Shown piece by piece: positions 38,301 through 44,860 of a stretch of 64,000 nucleotides of DNA. Numbering within the stretch: position 1 is the stretch's first letter; the number at the start of each line of letters is the position of its first letter. The translations under genes and the position numbers were made by a program. The stretch comes from Bacteroidota bacterium (GTDB lineage: Bacteria; Bacteroidota; Ignavibacteria; Ignavibacteriales; Melioribacteraceae), in contig JAEXUB010000108.1 of NCBI GenBank assembly GCA_023453125.1, forward strand, positions 13,097 to 77,096, in the 5' to 3' direction. The notes beneath the pieces were generated by a model that had not been told where the DNA came from, ran no database searches, and was given only the letters and a program-made list of their open reading frames with translations.

Positions 38301-38773
38301 CTCTCTCTTTCGAGGAGCAGCTGTTCATCCTTTTTCTGTTTCGTTATATCTTCAACATTGCTTAAAATCAGGTCTTCATCATTTTGATTTATCAATACGC
38401 CTGATACTTTTACTGTAATTGTATCCCCCCCGGCGGTAATTATCTTTCTCTCATAAGGGCCGTAAGAACCGTTTTCTTTGAGATTTTTCATCTGCTCGTT
38501 ATCCGATTCATCGAAGCCTTCCGGGCTGACTCCCTTATAATTTAATTTGCGCAGCTCAGATAAATCATAACCCAGCATTTTAATTAGAGCTTTATTGGCA
38601 TCAACAAATGCCCCGTCCAAACGGTTTATGGAAATTCCTATGGGAGATTTTTCGAAAAGCAGCCTATTGAATTTTTCACTCTCGCGCAGTTTGGCTATAG
38701 TCATCTGCTGATCTTCCAGAAGATTAAGAAAAGCAGACTTGAGGTTTTCTGAATCCATGTTGTTTTTTGCCAT
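35351..38773 (-). CDS. Soluble seven-PAS sensor histidine kinase
   Basis: 1140 residues without signal or membrane segments. Seven PAS/PAC units can be counted from the repeated GY...E.IG and DITERK-type boundaries (about 25-910). HisKA follows with MSHELRTPLIGILGY, then HATPase_c with VNNAIKFTE, DTGIGIDKDN and GTGLGLSIA near the C-terminus. It has no receiver. The number of PAS modules suggests integration of several cytoplasmic cues such as redox, ligands or oxygen; no heme or flavin motif such as NCRFLQ can be seen. It is 90 bases upstream of the PAS/REC kinase pair and on the same strand, so the three may be co-transcribed. Confidence 0.94.
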   Translation of the reverse strand: MAKNNMDSENLKSAFLNLLEDQQMTIAKLRESEKFNRLLFEKSPIGISINRLDGAFVDANKALIKMLGYDLSELRKLNYKGVSPEGFDESDNEQMKNLKENGSYGPYERKIITAGGDTITVKVSGVLINQNDEDLILSNVEDITKQKKDEQLLLERERTFRSLYENDNIGFYRTTPDGRILLANPTLIKMLGYDSFEDFSNRNLEEDGYEPNYRRVDFKKLVEEKGTLRGWEDVWYKKDGTELFIRESSKSVKDEFGVTLYYEGTVEDISDSKKTAKELKIREEIYRSIFATIGDAIFITEIETGMIIECNEQIFGFKASELIGRTTVDAGLWIEKEGRNKIVDAINRSGSVYDYESDFRKKDGSVFTGSISVTLINLNEKKYLLSVIRDITERKKAEQNILQSEQKFRTAFYTSPDSVNINRLSDGLYVSVNNGFTQLTGYTEEEVVGRTSAEISIWADAESRSKLIEGLSKSGQVNNLEARFRMKDGSIKYGLMSASIIQLEGVNHILNITRDITERKEAEKLQWELKEELHTTLYSIGDAVISTDKSGLIRQINPIAEGLTGWKEEEAKGKYLDEVFNIICEDNGNKVESPVSRVLNEGVVVGLANHTILISKDGSRRPIADSGAPIRDKDGNITGVVLVFRDQTEERASQESLLRSEERMRAIIEGTPNLFFYTQDENANTTYVSSTVEKITGYPVELWLMEKGWFLTDSIINENAKLLTHRHLNGDFTENSMVLEVKHASGSKILLEVFEYPVYKNGKVCGLQGVAHDVTARKLYEENLKKLFKATEQSPVSIVITDVKGTIEYVNPYLLEITGFSYDEVIGKNPRIFSSGNKTSEEYKELWNTILDGKLWKGQFRNRKKDGTYYWESASISAIKDDLNRITHFIAVKEDITDRKMILEQLMDAKNKAEEANKTKDLFLANMSHELRTPLIGILGYSDLLSEILKDEELVEMSKGIKRSGKRLLNTLNMILNFTKIESEKYQIVLKRLDVKDELETIEKMFRGAAIDKHIEMVLQCPDGMYINSDPSFFAVILENLVNNAIKFTERGSVSIEAGKEGNNVFIRIKDTGIGIDKDNLGIIFEEFRQVSEGINREFQGTGLGLSIAKKYTELLNGSISVESEIGIGTIFTLRFQAAE

Positions 38774-38853
38774 TATCCGCCTGTCAGAACTATATTTACT
38801 GACTATCTCTTCCCTTACGGGAAGGAGCCGAAACTAATCATTATATTATCGCA

Positions 38854-38882
38854 AATAAATCCCCATTTATTAGGGATTTATT
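38854..38882 (-). terminator. AT-rich hairpin after the bPH2 gene
   Basis: AATAAATCCC/GGGATTTATT arms (38854-38863 and 38873-38882) form a 10-bp stem about 50 bases downstream of the minus-strand bPH2 gene. There is no strong T-run. The remaining bases of 38774-38932 show no gene. Confidence 0.35.
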
Positions 38883-38932
38883 GAAAAATGCCCTTTAAAA
38901 TTCTAATTACTTGGCCGGCCGGAATCGGGAAC

Positions 38933-39547
38933 TCAAATGGATTTCCCCCCAAGCTCCTTACCGCAATAGCGGCATATCTTTGCCTTGGCTTTAATTTTTT
39001 CTGCGCAGAAGGGGCATTCAATTGTGTCCCCGCTCTCCCCCGGAACAGCCGATTGATTGTTATTAGAGAAGTGGGCCGAATAAAGATTCTGTTTGTAGTT
39101 TTCCTGAACTGTGGTTAATGCCTGGCTCAATTCCTTTGGCCTTGCAATTCCGTTGTATACAGTCGCTCCCTGCTCTGCCGCGGTTTGAATTTCAACATTT
39201 CCGAATCCAAGCATCCTTCCCAAAAAAGATTGTACATAGGTAACATTATTAATTTTATCAATCGGGCTTTCTTTCACTTTTACAGTGAATACCCCTTCTT
39301 CGTCAATTAAACGAAGGTTGGTTATTACCCAGATATTGAATTTTCTTTCGTATACTTTATAGAGCAGGTATCCAAGGGCAATTAAGATTATTATTGCGGG
39401 AATAAACAATCCAACGGACGTGGCAAATAATATATAAAAGGCTAATATGAGCAGCAAACAAGTTATAGTATATGGCATAACCAGAAAATACCAATGCTGA
39501 GTTGTTTGAAAAATTACGGCTTCTTTATCCTTTAGTGTAGTCCTCAT
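38933..39547 (-). CDS. bPH2-domain membrane protein with C-terminal zinc ribbon
   Basis: 204 residues. Two adjacent transmembrane helices (about 22-62) precede a bacterial PH-like domain (DUF304/bPH_2, about 65-150: VITNLRLIDEEGVF and SPIDKINNVTYVQSFLGRMLGFGNVEIQT, in parts). The C-terminus is a double-Cys zinc ribbon, CPFCAEKIKAKAKICRYCGKE. The family is widespread but its role is not established; membrane-linked protein interaction is usual speculation. It is transcribed divergently from rex, sharing a 191-base intergenic region that carries an 18-bp palindrome. Confidence 0.85.
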   Translation of the reverse strand: MRTTLKDKEAVIFQTTQHWYFLVMPYTITCLLLILAFYILFATSVGLFIPAIIILIALGYLLYKVYERKFNIWVITNLRLIDEEGVFTVKVKESPIDKINNVTYVQSFLGRMLGFGNVEIQTAAEQGATVYNGIARPKELSQALTTVQENYKQNLYSAHFSNNNQSAVPGESGDTIECPFCAEKIKAKAKICRYCGKELGGKSI

Positions 39548-39633
39548 ACTCTCCTCAATATGATTCTTTCCATTCTTAATTTAATGAAGATGAATACAAA
39601 TATCTATATTTTCCCCCGAGCCCACCATCCAAA

Positions 39634-39651
39634 AATGAGATTAATCTCATT
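39634..39651. promoter_or_regulatory. 18-bp perfect palindrome upstream of rex
   Basis: AATGAGATT/AATCTCATT at 39634-39651 is a perfect inverted repeat without spacer. It lies 28 bases upstream of the likely rex -35 box and between two divergent genes, the typical position of an operator for a dimeric regulator. The binding protein is unknown. Confidence 0.45.
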
Positions 39652-39679
39652 GCACTACTAATTCTGAGTAAAAATTAAT

Positions 39680-39718
39680 TTGACAGGTCTATATTATATT
39701 GATATATTTATATCGATA
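39680..39718 (+). promoter_or_regulatory. rex operon promoter with overlapping inverted repeat
   Basis: TTGACA (39680-39685), a 17-base spacer and TATATT (39703-39708) form a near-consensus sigma-70-type promoter. An inverted repeat, TATTGATATA (39697-39706) and TATATCGATA (39709-39718), with one mismatched pair overlaps the -10 box. It differs from the usual TTGTxAA...TTxACAA Rex site but is placed for autorepression. Confidence 0.5.
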
Positions 39719-39738
39719 AATAATTAGCGGTATAAACC

Positions 39739-40398
39739 ATGAAAAACGACGAAAAAAGCATAGTCAGGGTTCCAGAACCCACATTAAGAAGACTTCCAAA
39801 GTATATTAACTTACTTGAAAAGTTAAAAAGAGAATCTGTCCAGTTTGTTTCAAGCAATCTGATATCGGAAGAACTGGGGCTGGATTCGATTCAGGTAAGA
39901 AAAGATTTGGCATTAACCGGAATTTCGGGTAAACCAAAACTCGGATTTAATCTTGGCGAACTCTTGCAGGCTTTATACCACACCCTTAACTGGGATAATT
40001 CCAACGATGCTTTCCTGGCAGGAGCCGGAAGTCTTGGCTCTGCCCTTTTGGGTTATAAAACTTTCAAAGACTACGGGCTGAATATTATTGCCGCATTTGA
40101 TGTCAATCCATCCCTAACCGGGACGAAGATTAATGAGACGGAGATTCTTCCGATTGATAAACTTGCTGAAATGATAACCCGGATGCATGTTAATATCGGG
40201 GTAATATGCGTACCTGCCGATGAAGCCCAGCAAATAGCTGACTTAATGGTCCAGGGGGGAATAAAGGCAATATGGAATTTTGCCCCGGTTCACCTTAAAG
40301 TACCCGCAGGCATTATTGTCGAGAATGCGCAACTCTCACAATCGCTTGGGGTTCTTACACATAAATTAGCCGAAAGACTAAAACCAAATACAAAATAA
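39739..40398 (+). CDS. rex: Redox-sensing transcriptional repressor Rex
   Basis: 219 residues. The N-terminal winged helix (about 8-80) shows PEPTLRRLPKYINLLEKL and EELGLDSIQVRKDLA. The Rossmann domain has the dinucleotide motif GAGSLGSAL, Asp in AAFDVNP and the domain-swapped C-terminal helix. Rex dimers bind DNA when NAD+ is high and leave it when NADH is high. It heads the hydrogenase operon (hydC 23 bases downstream), so NADH build-up would induce NADH-oxidising H2 production and rex itself. The length and all motifs match the family. Confidence 0.96.
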   Translation: MKNDEKSIVRVPEPTLRRLPKYINLLEKLKRESVQFVSSNLISEELGLDSIQVRKDLALTGISGKPKLGFNLGELLQALYHTLNWDNSNDAFLAGAGSLGSALLGYKTFKDYGLNIIAAFDVNPSLTGTKINETEILPIDKLAEMITRMHVNIGVICVPADEAQQIADLMVQGGIKAIWNFAPVHLKVPAGIIVENAQLSQSLGVLTHKLAERLKPNTK

Positions 40399-40421
40399 AA
40401 GCTATAAACTACGGAGATAAT

Positions 40422-40943
40422 ATGAACAGAAATGATGTTAGTGATTCCGGAATGGCGAGGAAGTTTGACAGAGTATGTGCTATACTTGAACAGAACAATT
40501 ACTCCCCTTCAAAACTTATTCCCATTCTTCAGGCAATTCAGGAAGAATACCGATACCTGCCCGAGAAAATTCTCACTTTCGTTGCTACTTCTCTCGGGAT
40601 TCCCCCGGCAAAGGTTTACGGCGTTGCCACATTCTATTCCCATTTTGCACTTAAAGCCAAAGGAAAATATGTAATTAAAATATGCGACGGCACAGCATGC
40701 CATGTGCGCAATTCTATTCCTATTGTTGAAGCACTAAGAAAACGGCTTGAATTATCGGAAACAAAAAACACTACTGATGATATGATGTTTACAATCGAGA
40801 CTGTTTCCTGCCTCGGTGCCTGCGGCCTGGCCCCCGTTGTAGTAATTAATGACGACGTTCATTCTCTTATGACCCCCGAAAAGGCTCTTGTTGTGATTGA
40901 AAATATTGTAAAAGAAGAGGAGAGTGAATATGCACACAATTAA
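40422..40943 (+). CDS. hydC: NADH-dependent [FeFe]-hydrogenase subunit HydC (NuoE-like)
   Basis: 173 residues with a thioredoxin-like [2Fe-2S] ferredoxin fold. Cluster ligands are Cys88 and Cys93 (CDGTAC) and Cys130 and Cys134 (CLGAC), the NuoE pattern. The helical N-terminal part (IPILQAIQEEYRYLP, VYGVATFYSHF) is also conserved. It forms part of the cytoplasmic HydABC complex, where it relays electrons beside the FMN subunit. Its end overlaps hydB by 14 bases. It is not complex I, since no membrane subunits follow and the next genes are hydB and hydA. Confidence 0.95.
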   Translation: MNRNDVSDSGMARKFDRVCAILEQNNYSPSKLIPILQAIQEEYRYLPEKILTFVATSLGIPPAKVYGVATFYSHFALKAKGKYVIKICDGTACHVRNSIPIVEALRKRLELSETKNTTDDMMFTIETVSCLGACGLAPVVVINDDVHSLMTPEKALVVIENIVKEEESEYAHN

Positions 40944-42825
40944 CCTGGAACAAATAAAAAACGATTATCAGTCCGCCGTTAAGGTGACTAAGAGAAGGAT
41001 AATAATATGCGCCGGAACTGGCTGCGTTGCCAACGGTTCACTTAAAATATTTTCCGAATTCAGCCGCCAGATTGAGCTTAAGGGACTGAATCATCTTGTC
41101 GAAATCTCACTTAAGGAAGAGCCTGTTGATCATATACATCTTTCGGGAAGCGGATGTCAGGGCTTCTGCCAGATGGGACCCCTTGTTTCTATTGAACCGG
41201 ACAGCATACTCTACGTAAGAGTGAAAATTGAAGATGTTAAAAGAATTGTCGAAGAGACTCTGTGCAGCAACAAGGTAATTGAAGAACTCCTGTATACCGA
41301 CCCGACAAACGGGAGGAAATGCAAAGGGACAAATGAAATTCCTTTCTATAAAAGACAAAGCAGAATTGTTCTGAATAACTGCGGCAGAATAAATCCAGAA
41401 GATATAAACGAATATATCGCCCTGAGCGGATACAGCGCCGCACAGAGAGCATATCTGGAGATGAGCCCTTTGGATATCTGCGAAGAAATTGCATTCAGCG
41501 GATTGCGCGGCAGAGGGGGCGGCGGATTTCCTACAGGAAAAAAATGGGAACTTACCAGAATTCAGAAATCGGAAAAGAAATTTGTTATATGCAACGGGGA
41601 TGAAGGGGACCCGGGGGCTTTTATGGACAGAAGCGTTATGGAGGGGAACCCCCATTCCGTTATTGAAGGAATGATGATAGCGGCCCGGGCAATAGGAGCC
41701 GATGAAGGATATATCTACGTAAGAGCGGAATATCCGCTCGCAGTAAAGCGTGTAAGAAAAGCAGTTGAACAAGCCGAAAAGCTTAACCTTCTGGGGAATA
41801 ATATCTTCGGATCGGGGCTCAATTTCACCATTCAGGTTATGGAAGGCGCCGGCGCATTTGTATGCGGCGAGGAGACTGCTTTAATGGCTTCCATAATGGG
41901 TGAAAGAGGAATGCCTAATCCAAAACCTCCTTTCCCTGCTCAATCGGGATTATTCGAAAAACCGACCGTTATAAATAATGTTGAGACGCTTAGCACAGTT
42001 CCTTTGATTATTCTTAAAGGGGCAAACAGCTTTTCATCACTTGGCACTCAGAAGTCCGCCGGCACAAAAACTTTTGCGCTCACCGGGCACGTAGCTAATA
42101 CCGGGCTTATTGAAGTACCATTCGGAACTACTCTGAGAGAGATTATTTACAATATCGGCGGAGGCATTCTGGATGAAAAAGGAAACATTACTCACGAAGG
42201 ATTTAAATCAGTCCAGATTGGAGGGCCTTCCGGCGGATGCCTGACCGAAGAGCATCTCGATATGCCTCTCGATTTCGATTCACTAACCGGAATTGGAGCG
42301 ATGGTTGGTTCGGGCGGGCTTGTTGTAATGAACAAACAGACTTGCATGGTTTCAATTGCGCGCTACTTTATGCAGTTCACTCAGAATGAATCGTGCGGCA
42401 AATGCGTACTCTGCCGCGAAGGAACTAAACAGATGCTTGCACTTCTTGATGACATTATCGAAGGAAGAGGTTCCGAAGAAACGATTATGCTTCTGGAGGA
42501 CCTGGCACACGCTGTTAAGAAAGGCTCACTGTGCGGGCTCGGAAAGACTGCGCCGAATCCGGTTCTTTCAACACTCCATCATTTCCGCGAAGAATATGAT
42601 GCTCACGTCCTGCAGCACAGATGCCCATCCAAAAAGTGCAAAGCACTAATGGCTTACGAAATTGACCCGGTTAAGTGCAAAGGATGCGGAGTATGCCTTA
42701 AGAAATGCCCGGTAGATGCTATAAGCGGTAACAGGAAAGAACCCCATTATATAAATGAACAACTATGCATTAAGTGCGGCGCATGCATTGAAGCCTGCAG
42801 ATTGAATGCGGTTATAGGAGGATAA
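40930..42825 (+). CDS. hydB: NADH-dependent [FeFe]-hydrogenase subunit HydB (NuoF-like)
   Basis: 631 residues from the ATG at 40930, with an AGAGGAGA ribosome-binding site; a GTG two codons earlier is less likely. Domains: an N-terminal [2Fe-2S] thioredoxin-like domain (about 20-120, CAGTGC and CQGFC); the NuoF core with the FMN/NADH motifs GRGGGGFPTGKKW and GDEGDPGAFMDR; the [4Fe-4S] motif CGKCVLCREG; and a C-terminal 2[4Fe-4S] ferredoxin (CKGCGVCLKKCP, CIKCGACIEAC). It binds NADH and FMN and is the bifurcation site in group A3 hydrogenases, splitting electrons between NAD and ferredoxin. Position and overlaps place it in the hydCBA operon. Confidence 0.96.
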   Translation: MHTINLEQIKNDYQSAVKVTKRRIIICAGTGCVANGSLKIFSEFSRQIELKGLNHLVEISLKEEPVDHIHLSGSGCQGFCQMGPLVSIEPDSILYVRVKIEDVKRIVEETLCSNKVIEELLYTDPTNGRKCKGTNEIPFYKRQSRIVLNNCGRINPEDINEYIALSGYSAAQRAYLEMSPLDICEEIAFSGLRGRGGGGFPTGKKWELTRIQKSEKKFVICNGDEGDPGAFMDRSVMEGNPHSVIEGMMIAARAIGADEGYIYVRAEYPLAVKRVRKAVEQAEKLNLLGNNIFGSGLNFTIQVMEGAGAFVCGEETALMASIMGERGMPNPKPPFPAQSGLFEKPTVINNVETLSTVPLIILKGANSFSSLGTQKSAGTKTFALTGHVANTGLIEVPFGTTLREIIYNIGGGILDEKGNITHEGFKSVQIGGPSGGCLTEEHLDMPLDFDSLTGIGAMVGSGGLVVMNKQTCMVSIARYFMQFTQNESCGKCVLCREGTKQMLALLDDIIEGRGSEETIMLLEDLAHAVKKGSLCGLGKTAPNPVLSTLHHFREEYDAHVLQHRCPSKKCKALMAYEIDPVKCKGCGVCLKKCPVDAISGNRKEPHYINEQLCIKCGACIEACRLNAVIGG

Positions 42826-42826
42826 A

Positions 42827-44857
42827 GTGAAAAATAAAACGATGATGATTAATGGCAGAGAGGTTTCATTTAAAGATGAAAGAAACCTCCTTGAAGTAAT
42901 TAGAAAAGCAAACATAGAAATTCCCACTTTCTGCTACCATTCCGAACTTAGCACTTACGGGGCATGCCGAATGTGCATTGTTGATATTGAAGGAAGAGGC
43001 ATAATTACATCCTGTACTACCATTCCCGAAGAAGGAATGGTGGTTAAAACACATACAAAAGAAGTAAGAGACGTTAGAAAAATTGCCCTGGAACTGCTTC
43101 TTGCAAATCACGAGCAGAAATGCACTTCGTGCATTAAAAGCGCTAACTGCAAACTTCAGGATCTGGCTAATAAATTAGGAATTGACAAGGTAAGATATAA
43201 GAAAACAGAGAACCATATTCCGCCGGATTTATCGTCAGACGCTCTTATGAGAGATCCGAATAAATGCATTCTATGCGGCGACTGCGTAAGGGCATGCTAC
43301 GAAATACAGGGAATCGGCGCAATCGACTTTACCAACAGAGGCTCTCAGGTTACTGTATCGCCGGCTTTCGGCAAAGATCTTGCATCGGTTGAATGCGTTG
43401 ACTGCGGCCAGTGCGCGCGCGTATGCCCTACGGGAGCCATTACTCCCAAATTCGATATTGAAAGAGTCTGGAAGGAAATTGATAATCCGAAGAAAACAGT
43501 TGTTGCACAGATAGCACCAGCCGTGAGAGTCGCTATTGGAGAAATGTTCGGATTAAAGCCGGGAACCCAGTCCATAGGGCAAATAGTGGCCGCGCTAAAA
43601 ATGTTAGGTTTCGATAGAGTGTTCGATACTTCATTCGCTGCAGATTTAACGGTACTTGAAGAGACATCGGAATTTCTTGAAAGGAAATCTAACAGCGAAA
43701 AACTTCCTTTATTTACATCCTGCTGCCCCGGCTGGGTTAAGTTTGCCGAACAGCACTATTCGGAGTTTCTGCCTAATCTATCAACCTGCAAGTCGCCGCA
43801 GCAGATGTTCGGCGCCGTAGCAAAAGAAATTCTTCCTGAACAGCTCAATGTAAAAAAAGAAAACCTGGTTGTAGTTTCCATTATGCCCTGTACTGCGAAG
43901 AAGAGCGAAGCAGCACGCCCTGAATTTTCCGAAGGGGATATTAAGGAAGTTGACATTGTTTTGACCACGCAGGAACTTGCCTCTATGATTAAACAGGCAG
44001 GCATCCGTTTTGAAAATTTGACTCCTGAATCTCTCGACCTCCCTATGGGATTTAAAACAGGGGCCGGGGTTATCTTCGGTAACAGCGGCGGCGTGAGCGA
44101 AGCGGTTTTGAGATACGCTTACGAAAAGGTAAACGAAGTTAAACTTGATTCTTTTGAATTTACCGAAACCAGAGGGGAGGATTCAATCCGCGAGCTGGAA
44201 GTAAATTTGAACGGCACTAAGGTAAAACTCGCAATTGTAAGCGGTCTCAAAAATGCGAAAAATCTGCTCGATAAGATCCGTAAAAAAGAGGCCGCGTATG
44301 ATATTATTGAGGTTATGGCCTGCCCCGGCGGATGCATTGGAGGTGCCGGACAGCCTTATATTTTCGAGGCAAATGCAAAAGAAGAAAGAACAAAAGGGCT
44401 ATATGACTCGGATAAAACGCTCCAGCTTCATAAATCGCAGGAAAATCCATACATAGCAAGTTTATATAAGACCCTTCTCGTTGAGCCGGGAAGTCACAAG
44501 GCACACAAATTGCTTCATACTAATTACAAAAACAGAAAGCGCATATTCGAATCGGAATTAAGCTTTATTGGATGCCAGGATTCCCATAAATTGGAAATCA
44601 AAGTATGCGTGGGTACCAACTGTTATTTGAAAAACTCTCAAAAACTGATATCGCGTCTTTTGAAATATGTTGATGAGAAAGGGTTAAAAAACGCGGTGGA
44701 TGTAAGCGCAACTTTCTGTATGGAAAAATGCGGAGAGGGACCCAATGTACTAATCGGAGGGGAGCATATTCCCCAGTGCACATTTGAAAAAGCAATTGAT
44801 GCGCTTAACAGGAAAATGACTCCCGATTTGAAAGCAATAAAAATGGAAGCAAAATAA
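42827..44857 (+). CDS. hydA: [FeFe]-hydrogenase catalytic subunit HydA, group A3
   Basis: 676 residues, GTG start with GGAGG five bases upstream and one base after hydB. An N-terminal [2Fe-2S] and His-containing domain (Cys in TFCYHSELSTYGACRMC), then 2[4Fe-4S] (CILCGDCVRAC, CVDCGQCARVC), precede the H-cluster. L1 is TSCCPGW (Cys299, Cys300), L2 MPCTAKKSEAARPE (Cys355) and L3 ACPGGCIGG (Cys499, Cys503), the same numbering as the Clostridium pasteurianum enzyme. A C-terminal thioredoxin-like [2Fe-2S] domain (about 590-676; CVGTNC, CMEKC) marks the multimeric, bifurcating type. It makes or oxidises H2 in the cytoplasm. Maturases HydE, HydF and HydG are not in this window. Confidence 0.97.
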   Translation: MKNKTMMINGREVSFKDERNLLEVIRKANIEIPTFCYHSELSTYGACRMCIVDIEGRGIITSCTTIPEEGMVVKTHTKEVRDVRKIALELLLANHEQKCTSCIKSANCKLQDLANKLGIDKVRYKKTENHIPPDLSSDALMRDPNKCILCGDCVRACYEIQGIGAIDFTNRGSQVTVSPAFGKDLASVECVDCGQCARVCPTGAITPKFDIERVWKEIDNPKKTVVAQIAPAVRVAIGEMFGLKPGTQSIGQIVAALKMLGFDRVFDTSFAADLTVLEETSEFLERKSNSEKLPLFTSCCPGWVKFAEQHYSEFLPNLSTCKSPQQMFGAVAKEILPEQLNVKKENLVVVSIMPCTAKKSEAARPEFSEGDIKEVDIVLTTQELASMIKQAGIRFENLTPESLDLPMGFKTGAGVIFGNSGGVSEAVLRYAYEKVNEVKLDSFEFTETRGEDSIRELEVNLNGTKVKLAIVSGLKNAKNLLDKIRKKEAAYDIIEVMACPGGCIGGAGQPYIFEANAKEERTKGLYDSDKTLQLHKSQENPYIASLYKTLLVEPGSHKAHKLLHTNYKNRKRIFESELSFIGCQDSHKLEIKVCVGTNCYLKNSQKLISRLLKYVDEKGLKNAVDVSATFCMEKCGEGPNVLIGGEHIPQCTFEKAIDALNRKMTPDLKAIKMEAK

Positions 44858-44860
44858 AAA

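Noticed and set aside
41107..41772. 221-codon minus-strand ORF
   Set aside because: Antisense to hydB, which has strong motif support; Cys- and Ser-rich composition is a shadow effect.
40422..44857. Complex I fragment (NuoE, NuoF, NuoG)
   Set aside because: The third gene has complete H-cluster motifs (TSCCPGW, MPCTAKK, ACPGGC) and no membrane Nuo genes follow; this is HydCBA.
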